From NCBI RefSeq assembly GCF_002217285.1, contig NZ_MUGW01000032.1, positions 1-64,000 of the forward strand: a stretch of DNA of 64,000 nt, in the 5' to 3' direction. Positions 26,524 to 35,564 of this stretch are shown in pieces. Each line of letters starts with the position of its first letter. Position 1 is the first letter of the stretch. Origin of the DNA: Flavobacterium hercynium. GTDB lineage: Bacteria; Bacteroidota; Bacteroidia; Flavobacteriales; Flavobacteriaceae. The notes below the pieces were generated by a model, which was not told the DNA's origin, made no database searches, and saw only the letters and a program-made list of their open reading frames with translations. The position numbers and the translations under genes are program-made.

Positions 26524-26723
26524 TTTCTAAGTTGCTACGGTTCTAAGATAGCAACTTTCTTAAAAGAAGCCAATTGTTTGTTTTTAGCCCCGATAGAGGC
26601 GGTATCCTCGTATCCCGATGCATATCGGGAGGAGAGATATAGCCGAAAGCGGGAACTATGTTTGTAAAAATGCCAATTGTTCTGCTTCAAAAAAACTTAG
26701 CAACTTAGCCCCTCAGAAACTTA
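26524..26723. repeat. Themed inverted repeat flanking structured RNA copy 1 (word CTAAGTTGCTA)
   Basis: TTTCTAAGTTGCTACGGTTC (26524-26543) is matched on the other strand by the run CTTAGCAACTTAG...CAGAAACTTAG at 26697-26723. The arms enclose the structured repeat at 26585-26660. The 65-codon frame across here is not protein-like. Confidence 0.5.
26585..26660 (+). ncRNA. Structured intergenic RNA-like repeat, copy 1 (Flavo-1-like)
   Basis: The segment starts TAGCCCCGATAGAGGCGG, has an inner hairpin (TCCCGAT, GCAT, ATCGGGA) with CTC/GAG and ATC/GAT pairs below it, and ends AAGCGGGAACTA. An outer stem TAG-CCCG/CGGG-CTA can form. The same layout recurs at 53857-53933 and, inverted, at 61798-61876, with base-pair changes that keep pairing. 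It lies 124 bases before the helicase gene. I associate it with the Flavo-1 motif from memory only. Confidence 0.65.
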
Positions 26724-26783
26724 GAGCCTTCAAAAAAAACTTAGTAGCTATTTCAACCAATAATTCTTATTTTTGCAGTAATT

Positions 26784-29135
26784 ATGGAGAAAAATTTCAT
26801 GCAGAAATACATTGACCAGCTCAATGAAGCACAGAGACAGCCTGTTTTAAAGAAAGACGGGCCAATGATTATTATTGCTGGTGCAGGTTCAGGAAAAACC
26901 CGTGTTTTAACTATTAGGATTGCTTATTTGATGGCGCAGGGTATTGACGCTTTCAATATTTTATCGCTTACGTTTACGAACAAAGCTGCTCGTGAAATGA
27001 AGCACAGGATTTCGGATATTGTAGGAGCATCTGAAGCAAAGAATCTTTGGATGGGAACTTTCCACTCTATTTTCGCCCGTATTCTTCGTGCAGAATCGGA
27101 TCATTTGGGATATCCATCAAATTTTACGATTTATGATTCTCAGGATTCGGCGAGATTGATTTCTTCTATTATCAAAGAAATGCAGCTGGATCGTGATATT
27201 TATAAGCCAAAACAAATTTTAGGACGTATATCAAGTTATAAAAACAGCTTGATTACGGTTAAAGCCTATTTTAATAATCCTGAATTGGTAGAAGCCGATG
27301 CAATGGCGAAAAGACCAAGATTGGGAGAAATCTATCAGCAATATGTTGAACGCTGTTTCAAGGCGGGAGCAATGGATTTTGATGATTTATTATTAAAAAC
27401 CAATGAGTTATTAACTCGTTATCCTGAGGTTTTAGCAAAATATCAGAATCGTTTTAGGTATATTCTGGTTGATGAGTACCAGGATACGAATCACTCTCAG
27501 TATTTGATTGTTAGAGCGTTATCAGATAAGTTTCAGAATATTTGTGTGGTGGGTGATGATGCGCAAAGTATTTATGCTTTCCGTGGGGCAAACATTAATA
27601 ATATTTTGAATTTCCAGAAAGATTATGAAGGTGTAATTATGTTCCGTTTGGAGCAGAATTACCGCTCAACCAGAAATATTGTTGAAGCAGCAAACACTGT
27701 GATGGAACATAATAAAACAAAGCTGGATAAAGTAGTTTGGACTGCGAATGATTTTGGACAAAAGATTAAGGTACACCGCAGTTTGACAGATGCTGAGGAA
27801 GGTCGTTTTGTAGCGAGTACCATTTTCGAACAGAAGATGCAAAATCAGCTGCATAATGGTTCTTTTGCTATTTTGTATCGTACCAACGCGCAATCCCGTG
27901 CAATGGAGGACGCGTTAAGAAAGCGTGATATTCCGTATCGTATATATGGTGGATTGTCATTTTACCAACGTAAGGAAATTAAAGACGTATTGTGTTATTT
28001 GCGTTTGGTTATTAATCCAAAGGACGAAGAGGCATTAATTCGTGTTATCAATTATCCGGCACGTGGAATTGGAGATACTACTGTTGAAAAATTAACTATT
28101 GCTGCCAATCATTACAAGCGTTCGATTTGGGAAGTAATGGTAAATATCGATAAAATTGATTTGAAACTGAATTCCGGAACAAAGCAAAAGTTAAATGACT
28201 TTGTGACGATGATTCAGAGTTTTCAGGTGATTGATCAAAATCAGGATGCATTTTACATTACTGATTATGTTGCTAAAAAAACAGGTTTAGTTCAGGAACT
28301 GAAAAAAGATGCTACTCCTGAAGGAATGGCTAAAATTCAGAATATCGAAGAGCTTTTAAACGGTATAAAAGATTTTACTGAAGGCCAGAGAGAAATTGAC
28401 GGTGCTCGTGGTGCTTTGTCTGAGTTTATGGAAGATGTTGCATTGGCGACAGATTTAGATAAAGATACTAGTGATGAAGATCGTGTTGCATTGATGACGA
28501 TTCACTTGGCAAAAGGACTTGAATTTCCGCATGTTTTTGTGGTGGGAATGGAAGAAGATTTGTTTCCGAGTGCCATGAGTATGAGTACTAGAAGTGAACT
28601 TGAGGAAGAACGTCGTTTATTTTACGTAGCTTTGACACGTGCAGAACATCAGGCTTATTTGACGTATGCACAATCGCGTTACCGTTGGGGAAAACTTACA
28701 GACAGCGAACCATCACGTTTTATAGAAGAAATTGACGGGCAATATTTAGAATATTTAACACCAGCCGAAAGTAATTATCGCTACAAACCCACAATTGATG
28801 GTGATATTTTTGGTGATATCGACAAATCAAAACTTCGTTTAGCGAAACCAATTGGAGGAACTCCGCCAGTTAAACAAACTGAATCTGAGCCGCGACAAGA
28901 TTTAAATATTCGCAAATTGAAACCTGTGGCAGGAAATGCACCAGTTTCTTCAGGCTCTAATTTGTTTGATAATAAACTTACTATTGGAAATGTCGTGATG
29001 CATGAGCGTTTTGGTAAAGGAGAAGTTGTTAACTTAGAGGGTGTTGGCGCAGATAAGAAGGCTGAAATAAAATTTGAAGTTGGAGGAATTAAGAAATTAT
29101 TGCTTCGCTTTGCTAAGCTGGATGTTATAGGATAG
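26784..29135 (+). CDS. UvrD/PcrA-type 3'-5' DNA helicase
   Basis: A superfamily-1 helicase acting in repair and clearance of replication or transcription blocks. The 783-residue protein has all SF1A motifs: Q-motif LNEAQRQPVL, Walker A AGAGSGKT (about 33-40), LTFTNKAAREMKHRI, DEYQDTN (motif II), GDDAQSIYAFRGA (III), RTNAQSRAMEDAL (IV), MTIHLAKGLEFPHVFVVGME (V) and VALTRAE (VI). A PcrA-type C-terminal Tudor-like tail is present (MHERFGKGEVVNLEGVG). Two ATGs are possible (26784 and 26799). A -7-like TATTTTTG lies at 26768-26775. Confidence 0.95.
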   Translation: MEKNFMQKYIDQLNEAQRQPVLKKDGPMIIIAGAGSGKTRVLTIRIAYLMAQGIDAFNILSLTFTNKAAREMKHRISDIVGASEAKNLWMGTFHSIFARILRAESDHLGYPSNFTIYDSQDSARLISSIIKEMQLDRDIYKPKQILGRISSYKNSLITVKAYFNNPELVEADAMAKRPRLGEIYQQYVERCFKAGAMDFDDLLLKTNELLTRYPEVLAKYQNRFRYILVDEYQDTNHSQYLIVRALSDKFQNICVVGDDAQSIYAFRGANINNILNFQKDYEGVIMFRLEQNYRSTRNIVEAANTVMEHNKTKLDKVVWTANDFGQKIKVHRSLTDAEEGRFVASTIFEQKMQNQLHNGSFAILYRTNAQSRAMEDALRKRDIPYRIYGGLSFYQRKEIKDVLCYLRLVINPKDEEALIRVINYPARGIGDTTVEKLTIAANHYKRSIWEVMVNIDKIDLKLNSGTKQKLNDFVTMIQSFQVIDQNQDAFYITDYVAKKTGLVQELKKDATPEGMAKIQNIEELLNGIKDFTEGQREIDGARGALSEFMEDVALATDLDKDTSDEDRVALMTIHLAKGLEFPHVFVVGMEEDLFPSAMSMSTRSELEEERRLFYVALTRAEHQAYLTYAQSRYRWGKLTDSEPSRFIEEIDGQYLEYLTPAESNYRYKPTIDGDIFGDIDKSKLRLAKPIGGTPPVKQTESEPRQDLNIRKLKPVAGNAPVSSGSNLFDNKLTIGNVVMHERFGKGEVVNLEGVGADKKAEIKFEVGGIKKLLLRFAKLDVIG

Positions 29136-29140
29136 GAAAA

Positions 29141-29228
29141 AGTTTCAAATTTCAGGTTTTCTGAACTTTATGGTTAATCTATTATTCAGTACTTAATAAT
29201 TTGAAACAAAATAAACCTGAAACAAATT
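29141..29228. repeat. Themed inverted repeat (word TTTCAGGTTT/AAACCTGAAA)
   Basis: AGTTTCAAATTTCAGGTTTT (29141-29160) faces AATTTGAAAC and AAACCTGAAACAAATT (29199-29228) across the helicase/Sua5 gap. The words TTTCAGGTTT and GTTTCAAAT recur as their complements. Confidence 0.5.
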
Positions 29229-29242
29229 AAACAAAAAATCAA

Positions 29243-29863
29243 ATGGCTGAGTTTATAAAAATATATCCGGATAAACCTAATGAAGCTGCAATTGCAAAAG
29301 TTGTAAAAGTACTTCAGAATGGAGGTTTAGTAATTTATCCAACCGATACCGTTTATGGTTTGGGTTGTGATATTACAAATTCAAGGGCTTTAGAGAAAAT
29401 TGCAAAAATTAAAGGAGTAAAATTAGAAAAAGCGAACTTCTCTTTTATTTGTCATGATTTGAGTAATCTTTCAGATTACGTGAGACAAATTGATACAGCA
29501 ACTTTTAAAATTTTAAAAAGAGCATTACCAGGACCTTACACTTTTATTTTACCTGGTAATAATAATTTACCAAAAGAATTTAAAAAGAAGAGTACTGTGG
29601 GTATTCGTATTCCGGATAATAACATCGCTTTAGAAATTGTTAGAAAATTGGGTAATCCAATTGTTTCGACTTCTATTCATGACGATGATGATGTAATCGA
29701 ATATACTACAGATCCGGAACTTATTTTTGAGAAATGGCAGAATCTTGTTGATTTAGTAATTGATGGGGGTTACGGCGATAATGTTGGTTCTACAATAATA
29801 GATTTATCCGAACATGAGCCTGTAATTGTTAGGGAAGGAAAAGGAGATATTGATATTTTGTAA
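29243..29863 (+). CDS. Sua5/YciO/YrdC family threonylcarbamoyl-AMP synthase-like protein
   Basis: Members use threonine, bicarbonate and ATP to make threonylcarbamoyl-AMP, the first step of the t6A37 tRNA modification (TsaC/Sua5). The 206-residue chain has the family stretches YPTDTVYGLGCD (about 33-44), KRALPGPYTFILPG (about 91-104) and VGIRIPDN (about 117-124). Its length is closer to the YciO subgroup than to TsaC/Sua5, so a true t6A role is not certain. tsaE, another t6A gene, lies 13 kb away. Confidence 0.85.
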   Translation: MAEFIKIYPDKPNEAAIAKVVKVLQNGGLVIYPTDTVYGLGCDITNSRALEKIAKIKGVKLEKANFSFICHDLSNLSDYVRQIDTATFKILKRALPGPYTFILPGNNNLPKEFKKKSTVGIRIPDNNIALEIVRKLGNPIVSTSIHDDDDVIEYTTDPELIFEKWQNLVDLVIDGGYGDNVGSTIIDLSEHEPVIVREGKGDIDIL

Positions 29864-29995
29864 AAAAAAACTTAAATCCTGTAAATTATTAAATTATTTG
29901 ACTTAACTTTATTATAGTTAAAATTTAGTTAGTTAATGAAGATAATGCTATTCTTGATTTATATTTAATTGGTTATTAAAAAAGTTAAGAATACA

Positions 29996-30023
29996 AAAAA
30001 GCAGGTCAATTGACCTGCTTTTT
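29996..30023. terminator. Bidirectional terminator before the OmpA lipoprotein gene
   Basis: GCAGGTC and GACCTGC form a perfect stem around AATT, flanked by A and T tracts that extend the pairing (AAAAAA...TTTTT). It is placed between convergent genes and suits both. Confidence 0.85.
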
Positions 30024-30049
30024 CTGTGTAATGAAGTTTTTAACTTCTA

Positions 30050-30883
30050 TTATTTTTGTTGTTTTTTCATTTCTTTTTCAATCATATCATAGAATTGATC
30101 GATTTTAGGCATAACAACAATACGAGTTCTTCTGTTACGAGCTCTGTCATCTGGAGTATCGTTAGACACTAAAGGTACGTAAGAACTTCTACCAGCTGCA
30201 ATTAATTTAGCAGGGTTAACACCAAGATCATTAGTTAATACACGAACAATAGAAGTTGAACGTTTAACACTTAAGTCCCAGTTGTCTAACAATGTTCCGT
30301 TGCTTTTGTATGGAACGCTGTCTGTGTGACCTTCAACCATACATTCGAAATCAGGTTTGTCGTTTACTACTTTTGCAACTTTAGCCAAAACAGATTTTGC
30401 TTTGTCAGTTACATCATAGCTACCGCTTTTGAATAATAATTTATCTGCGATAGAAATAAATACAACTCCTTTTTCTACGTTAACTTCGATGTCTGGATCA
30501 TTAATACCAACTGCTCCTTTTAAGCTAGTAACTAAAGCTAAAGTAACACTGTCTTTTTTAGTTAATGCATCTTGAAGTCTAGAAATTTTTAAATCTTTTT
30601 CTTTTAAGCTTTCTAAAGATTTTTCAAGATTTTCAGCACCTTTAGTTGTTAATACCGTTAAGTCTTTAGAGCTGTTGATTAAGTCTTTATTGTGTGATTT
30701 ATAACTTTCCGCTGTAGCTGCTAATCCTGCTTTTTCTTCTAAACAAGAATTCAATTTAACAGTGCAAGAGTTTAATAAATCTTGTGTTTCTTTGTTCTTA
30801 GCTTCTAATTCTGCGTATTTCTTCTTCGAAACACACGACGTTAAGGCCATTAATACTGATAGTGCGATTACTATTTTTCTCAT
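30050..30883 (-). CDS. OmpA family lipoprotein
   Basis: An outer-membrane lipoprotein that anchors to peptidoglycan. It has a lipoprotein signal with Cys17 (LMALTSCVSKKKYAEL), a coiled-coil segment at about 20-110, and a C-terminal OmpA domain at about 145-265. The domain shows VEGHTDSVPY, WDLSVKRSTSIVRVL and the peptidoglycan-contact RARNRRTRIVV. The 277-residue length and layout match proteins usually annotated as OmpA family or flagellar-motor-like in Flavobacteria. It is downstream of the glycosyltransferase gene by 34 bases, with a -7-like TAAATTTG (30920-30913) at the join. Confidence 0.92.
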   Translation of the reverse strand: MRKIVIALSVLMALTSCVSKKKYAELEAKNKETQDLLNSCTVKLNSCLEEKAGLAATAESYKSHNKDLINSSKDLTVLTTKGAENLEKSLESLKEKDLKISRLQDALTKKDSVTLALVTSLKGAVGINDPDIEVNVEKGVVFISIADKLLFKSGSYDVTDKAKSVLAKVAKVVNDKPDFECMVEGHTDSVPYKSNGTLLDNWDLSVKRSTSIVRVLTNDLGVNPAKLIAAGRSSYVPLVSNDTPDDRARNRRTRIVVMPKIDQFYDMIEKEMKKQQK

Positions 30884-30917
30884 AGGGATTTTATTTAATT
30901 AAACGTTGATTACAAAT

Positions 30918-31937
30918 TTAGTTTTTAATATTTTGATTAGTGTTAAAGATTTCTTTAAAAACAATCACTTTCTTTATATAATATAAGTAAACGATACTTT
31001 TTACAGTATAGTATTGCTTTATTTGGAAATATTTTCTTTTTCTAATGTACTTTAAAGATATGCAATAAAAAGAAAAATGCGCATGTAATATTGCTAAAGT
31101 ATGCTTAAATTTTCCTTGTGTAAGAAAACGAATACCAGCAATTCCATCTAAAACCATACGAAAGAAAATTACAAAAAACAGTCCTTTCTTAGGTAAGTTT
31201 TTAACTAACATTAATAACGAATTTCTAAAATTCAGATACGTCTTTTTTGGATTTCCCTGACTTAAAGTGGCACCACCAACATGATAAACAGTTGAACCTG
31301 AGTTGTACTTGATGACATAACCTTCATTTAAAGCTCTCCAGCAAAGATCGATTTCTTCCTGATGTGCAAAAAAAGATTCATCAAAGCCTTTTAACTCATT
31401 ATAAACTTCACTTCTTATAAAAAAGCAAGCTCCTGATGCCCACGATAACTCACAATTATCATCATATTGACCCTCGTCTTTTTCGATGGTGTCAAATATT
31501 CGGCCACGACAATACGGAAAACCAAATTTGTCAATAAATCCACCGGCTCCACCAGCGTATTCAAAGTATTCTTTATTTTTAAAATCAAGAATTTTTGGCT
31601 GTATTATCGCAGTATGTTTTTCAGTATTAAAAGTTTCTAATATGGGTTGTAACCAATTTTCGGTTACTTCGATATCTGAATTCACCAAAGCATAGATTTC
31701 GGCATTCACATTCTTTAAGGCATCATTATAACCCTTTGCGAATCCATGATTGGCAGTGTTTTTTATAATTTGTACTGTCGGAAAATTTTCTTTGACGAAA
31801 TTTACAGAATCGTCTGTAGATGCATTATCAGCAACGTATATGGTGGCTCCTGCCGAAAATTGAATTACTGAGGGTAAGAATTGCTCAAGCAACTTTACAC
31901 CATTCCAATTTAAAATGACAACTGCTATTTTATCCAA
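30918..31937 (-). CDS. Family 2 glycosyltransferase
   Basis: An inverting GT-A glycosyltransferase of the type that adds sugars to cell-surface polysaccharides. The 339-residue protein starts with VVILNWNGVKLLEQFLPSV, has the nucleotide-sugar segment ADNASTDDSV, the acidic metal motif VNSDIEV (DxD-like), and ASGACFFIRSEVY followed by the FDESFFAHQEEIDLCWRA motif of rhamnosyltransferase-like members. A hydrophobic stretch near 255-275 could bind the membrane. The sugar donor is unknown; dTDP-rhamnose is plausible from the pattern. Confidence 0.9.
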   Translation of the reverse strand: MDKIAVVILNWNGVKLLEQFLPSVIQFSAGATIYVADNASTDDSVNFVKENFPTVQIIKNTANHGFAKGYNDALKNVNAEIYALVNSDIEVTENWLQPILETFNTEKHTAIIQPKILDFKNKEYFEYAGGAGGFIDKFGFPYCRGRIFDTIEKDEGQYDDNCELSWASGACFFIRSEVYNELKGFDESFFAHQEEIDLCWRALNEGYVIKYNSGSTVYHVGGATLSQGNPKKTYLNFRNSLLMLVKNLPKKGLFFVIFFRMVLDGIAGIRFLTQGKFKHTLAILHAHFSFYCISLKYIRKRKYFQIKQYYTVKSIVYLYYIKKVIVFKEIFNTNQNIKN

Positions 31938-31959
31938 AAGTATTTAGGTATTAATTTAA

Positions 31960-32406
31960 CTATTCTTTGTAATTAGGTAAGGACATTAGAAAATCGTATT
32001 TCTCATTTTCAAAATCCATCTGACAATAAAAATGATTCAGACCGTTGGTGACATTCAAATATCGTGCCTTCATTGTCATATTGTAACGGGCAATCTGATC
32101 AAATGTTGCTTGTGAGATCCTGACTTCAGGGGCTTTACATTCTACTAATATATGTATAGAACCATCAGGATTATAAACTACAACATCGTATCTTTTTCTT
32201 AATCCGTTAACTGTTAGAACTTTCTCTACGTTTATGAGCGATTTAGGATAATTTTTCTCTTTAATTAAATAATGAACAACGTGCTGTCGCACCCATTCTT
32301 CCGGAGTGAGAATGATAAATTTTTTCCTTATTTCATCAAAAATAGACACTTTATTTTCGCTATTTTTGAATCGGAAAGTATATGTTGGAAAATTTAATTT
32401 TAACAT
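31960..32406 (-). CDS. Stand-alone HsdR N-terminal-like nuclease domain protein
   Basis: I choose the ATG at 32406 (MLKLNFPTYTFRFKNSENKV), giving 148 residues; the frame stays open 11 codons further upstream. It matches the N-terminal domain of type I restriction HsdR proteins (HSDR_N_2), with the PD-(D/E)xK core visible as YDVVVYNPDGSIHILVECKA at about 85-104 (Asp, then ExK). No hsdM, hsdS or motor domain is near. It lies divergent from holA by 72 bases. I regard it as a small nuclease-fold protein of unknown role, conserved in this neighbourhood in Flavobacteria as far as I recall. Confidence 0.85.
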   Translation of the reverse strand: MLKLNFPTYTFRFKNSENKVSIFDEIRKKFIILTPEEWVRQHVVHYLIKEKNYPKSLINVEKVLTVNGLRKRYDVVVYNPDGSIHILVECKAPEVRISQATFDQIARYNMTMKARYLNVTNGLNHFYCQMDFENEKYDFLMSLPNYKE

Positions 32407-32478
32407 GAGGCAAAAATATAAAATAGTTTGACTTTTCAAATGTAAACTTGAAATTTTAAACTTGAAATAAAGAAATGA

Positions 32479-33483
32479 ATGGACGAAGTTGTAAAAATTG
32501 TTAATGATATAAAAGCGGGTAATATTAAACCAATTTATTTTTTAATGGGTGAAGAACCTTATTATATAGATAAATTATCTGAATATATTGAGCAAAATAT
32601 ACTTTCTGAAGATGAAAAAGGTTTTAATCAAACCGTACTTTATGGTAGAGATGTATCTGTAGAAGATATCGTTTCGACAGCTAAACGATATCCAATGATG
32701 TCTGACCGTCAGGTTGTTATTGTAAAAGAGGCGCAGGATTTATCCAGGAATATTGACAAGATAGAGGCTTATGTTAACAATCCGATGGAAAGTACAGTTT
32801 TGGTGTTTTGTTACAAATACAAAACATTAGATAAACGTAAAAAGGTTACCAAATTATTAGCTCAAAAAGGTGTTGTTTACGAAAGTAAAAAACTGTACGA
32901 AAATCAGGTGGGTGACTGGATAAAGCGTGTTTTGGCAGGAAAAAAGTATACTATTGATCCAAAAGCAAATGCGATGCTGGTAGAATTTTTGGGTACTGAC
33001 TTGAGTAAAATTAATAATGAACTTGAAAAATTACAGATAATTTTACCTCAAGGAACTACGATTACACCACAACATATTGAAGAGAACATTGGATTTAGTA
33101 AAGATTATAACGTATTTGAGCTTCGAAAAGCGATTGGAGAACGAAATCAGCTAAAAGCATATAAGATAGCAGAAAATTTTGCCCACAATCCAAAAGAATA
33201 CCCACTTGTAATGACGACAGGTTTGGTATTTGGATTTTTTATTCAACTATTAAAGTATCACGGATTGAAGGATAAAAATCCAAAAAATGTTGCGGCTGTT
33301 ATTGGTGTAAATCCTTATTTTTTAAAGGAATATGATTTAGCTATTAAGAATTATCCTATGCGAAAAGTAAGTCAGATCGTAGGTGCACTGCGCGATGTTG
33401 ATCTTAAAAGTAAAGGGGTAGGCGCTAACGCTTTGCAGCAATCAGATTTACTCAAAGAAATGCTTTACAAAATATTTAATTAA
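32479..33483 (+). CDS. holA: DNA polymerase III subunit delta
   Basis: The delta subunit opens the sliding clamp in the clamp loader. The 334-residue protein shows the HolA pattern: IYFLMGEEPYYIDKLSEYI near the start (AAA-like fold), a middle LGTDLSKINNELEKL (about 174-188), and the C-terminal helical collar (about 215-330). No active ATPase is expected in delta. Length is normal. It is divergent from the HsdR-N gene and is followed by a small membrane protein and ettA. Confidence 0.92.
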   Translation: MDEVVKIVNDIKAGNIKPIYFLMGEEPYYIDKLSEYIEQNILSEDEKGFNQTVLYGRDVSVEDIVSTAKRYPMMSDRQVVIVKEAQDLSRNIDKIEAYVNNPMESTVLVFCYKYKTLDKRKKVTKLLAQKGVVYESKKLYENQVGDWIKRVLAGKKYTIDPKANAMLVEFLGTDLSKINNELEKLQIILPQGTTITPQHIEENIGFSKDYNVFELRKAIGERNQLKAYKIAENFAHNPKEYPLVMTTGLVFGFFIQLLKYHGLKDKNPKNVAAVIGVNPYFLKEYDLAIKNYPMRKVSQIVGALRDVDLKSKGVGANALQQSDLLKEMLYKIFN

Positions 33484-33550
33484 GCCGTGAAAATTCACGA
33501 TATTTGCTTTTCGAAAAATATACCACGTTTAAAAATATAATTGCACAATT

Positions 33551-33733
33551 ATGGGAATGAATAAAAATACCGTTTTAGGATGGGCAACTTTTATAATGAT
33601 ACTTATGGGATTATTGCTAATAGGTCTTGGCGCTTTTAGATACAGAGATGTATCAGGCTGGGGATTTGTAGCTGTAGGTGTTGGTTTCTTTGCTAATGCA
33701 TGGGTTTTTAATGCTTTAAAAGGCCGAGTGTAG
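33551..33733 (+). CDS. Small membrane protein (CAL67264-type)
   Basis: A 60-residue protein with two membrane helices (about 7-27, LGWATFIMILMGLLLIGLGAF, and about 34-54, GWGFVAVGVGFFANAWVF). I recall this pattern as the CAL67264 family of Bacteroidota membrane proteins, between holA and ettA in related genomes, but have not checked. Function is unknown. Confidence 0.75.
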   Translation: MGMNKNTVLGWATFIMILMGLLLIGLGAFRYRDVSGWGFVAVGVGFFANAWVFNALKGRV

Positions 33734-33802
33734 CTTGTAAAATCACTTATTTTCGTAAGAGATCATAAAAAACTAATAATAGAAAACTAAAAATAAATAA
33801 GC

Positions 33803-35497
33803 ATGTCAGACGATAAGAAAGTAATTTTCTCCATGTCAAAATTGAGTAAAACGTACTCAAGCAGCGACAAACAAGTATTAAAAAATATATATCTAAGCTT
33901 TTTTTACGGAGCTAAGATTGGAATTTTAGGTTTAAATGGTTCCGGAAAATCTTCACTTTTGAAGATTATTGCGGGAGTTGATAAAAATTATCAGGGAGAT
34001 GTAGTTTTTGCTCCTGGTTATACTGTTGGTTATTTAGAGCAAGAACCTCAATTAGATGATAACAAAACAGTTATTGAAATTGTTCGTGAAGGTGTAGCTG
34101 AAACGATGGCTGTTCTGGATGAATTTAATCAAATTAATGATAGTTTTGGTTTGCCAGAAGTGTATGAAGATGCAGATAAAATGGACAAACTAATGGAGCG
34201 TCAGGCACTTTTGCAGGATAAAATTGATGCATTAGGAGCTTGGGAAATCGATACCAAACTTGAAATCGCAATGGATGCTTTACGTACTCCGGATGGAGAT
34301 ACACCAATTAAAAACCTTTCTGGTGGAGAGCGCCGTCGTGTAGCTTTATGTCGTTTGTTACTACAACAGCCTGATGTATTGTTACTTGATGAGCCTACCA
34401 ACCACTTGGATGCTGAAAGTGTACTTTGGTTAGAGCAACACTTAGCGCAATATGCAGGAACAGTAATTGCTGTAACACACGATAGATACTTCCTTGATAA
34501 TGTTGCAGGTTGGATTCTTGAATTAGATAGAGGAGAAGGTATTCCATGGAAAGGAAATTATTCTTCTTGGTTAGATCAAAAATCAAGCAGAATGGCACTT
34601 GAAGAAAAAGTTGCTTCAAAACGTCGTAAAAACTTAGAGCGTGAGTTAGACTGGGTTCGTCAAGGAGCAAAAGGTCGTCAGACAAAGCAAAAAGCACGTT
34701 TGCAGAATTATGACAAATTATTAAACGAAGATCAAAAACAACTGGATGAAAATCTGGAAATCTATATCCCGAACGGTCCACGTTTAGGAACAAATGTTAT
34801 TGAAGCTAAAAATGTTGCAAAAGCGTTTGGAGATAAATTATTATATGATAATTTGAATTTCACTTTACCTCAGGCTGGAATTGTTGGTGTTATCGGGCCA
34901 AACGGTGCTGGTAAATCTACTATTTTCAGAATGATTATGGGAGAGCAAGAAACAGATAGTGGAGAATTTTCAGTTGGAGAAACTGTAAAAATCGCTTACG
35001 TAGATCAGTCGCATTCTAATATTGATCCTAATAAATCGATCTGGGAAAATTTCTGTGATGGTCAGGAATTAATCATGATGGGCGGACGTCAGGTGAACTC
35101 TCGTGCTTACTTAAGCCGTTTTAATTTTGGAGGAAGTGATCAAAATAAAAAAGTATCAATGCTTTCTGGTGGAGAACGTAACCGTTTGCACTTAGCAATG
35201 ACACTTAAAGAAGAAGGTAACGTACTTTTATTAGATGAGCCTACCAATGACTTAGATGTAAATACACTTCGTGCACTTGAAGAAGGTCTTGAAAACTTCG
35301 CTGGTTGTGCAGTTGTTATTTCTCACGACAGATGGTTTTTAGATAGAATTTGTACACATATCTTAGCTTTCGAAGGAGATTCTGAAGTATACTATTTTGA
35401 AGGTGGTTTCTCTGAATACGAAGAAAATAAGAAGAAACGTTTAGGTGGAGATTTAACTCCAAAACGTTTGAAATACAAAAAGTTAATCAGAAACTAA
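33803..35497 (+). CDS. ettA: ABC-F protein EttA (energy-dependent translational throttle)
   Basis: A soluble ABC-F ATPase that binds the ribosomal E site and gates entry into elongation according to energy state in E. coli. The 564-residue protein has two ABC domains. The first has Walker A GLNGSGKSS (about 45-53), signature LSGGERRRVALCR and DEPTNHLD; the second has GPNGAGKST (about 363-371), LSGGERNRLHLAM and DEPTNDLD. The linker between them is the arm and P-site tRNA interaction motif region (about 240-325, SSWLDQKSSRMALEEK). No membrane domain exists, as expected. A terminator lies 20 bases after the stop. Confidence 0.95.
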   Translation: MSDDKKVIFSMSKLSKTYSSSDKQVLKNIYLSFFYGAKIGILGLNGSGKSSLLKIIAGVDKNYQGDVVFAPGYTVGYLEQEPQLDDNKTVIEIVREGVAETMAVLDEFNQINDSFGLPEVYEDADKMDKLMERQALLQDKIDALGAWEIDTKLEIAMDALRTPDGDTPIKNLSGGERRRVALCRLLLQQPDVLLLDEPTNHLDAESVLWLEQHLAQYAGTVIAVTHDRYFLDNVAGWILELDRGEGIPWKGNYSSWLDQKSSRMALEEKVASKRRKNLERELDWVRQGAKGRQTKQKARLQNYDKLLNEDQKQLDENLEIYIPNGPRLGTNVIEAKNVAKAFGDKLLYDNLNFTLPQAGIVGVIGPNGAGKSTIFRMIMGEQETDSGEFSVGETVKIAYVDQSHSNIDPNKSIWENFCDGQELIMMGGRQVNSRAYLSRFNFGGSDQNKKVSMLSGGERNRLHLAMTLKEEGNVLLLDEPTNDLDVNTLRALEEGLENFAGCAVVISHDRWFLDRICTHILAFEGDSEVYYFEGGFSEYEENKKKRLGGDLTPKRLKYKKLIRN

Positions 35498-35516
35498 TCG
35501 TTCTGTTTAAAAATTT

Positions 35517-35552
35517 AAAAGCCTCAGATTCAGATGAATTTGAGGCTTTTTT
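35517..35552. terminator. Terminator after ettA
   Basis: AAAAGCCTCA and TGAGGCTTTT enclose an inner stem ATTC/GAAT; a T-run follows. It lies between convergent ettA and the DCC gene and probably serves both. Confidence 0.85.
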
Positions 35553-35564
35553 GCTTGATAAATG

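Noticed and set aside
26618..26815. 65-codon open frame before the helicase gene
   Set aside because: It crosses the structured repeat and the themed inverted repeat and overlaps the helicase start in another frame.
31960..32406. A type I restriction system
   Set aside because: Only an HsdR N-terminal-like domain is present; no helicase motor, HsdM or HsdS is in the window.
34395..34793. 132-codon frame antisense to ettA
   Set aside because: Lies wholly within a strongly conserved ABC-F gene.
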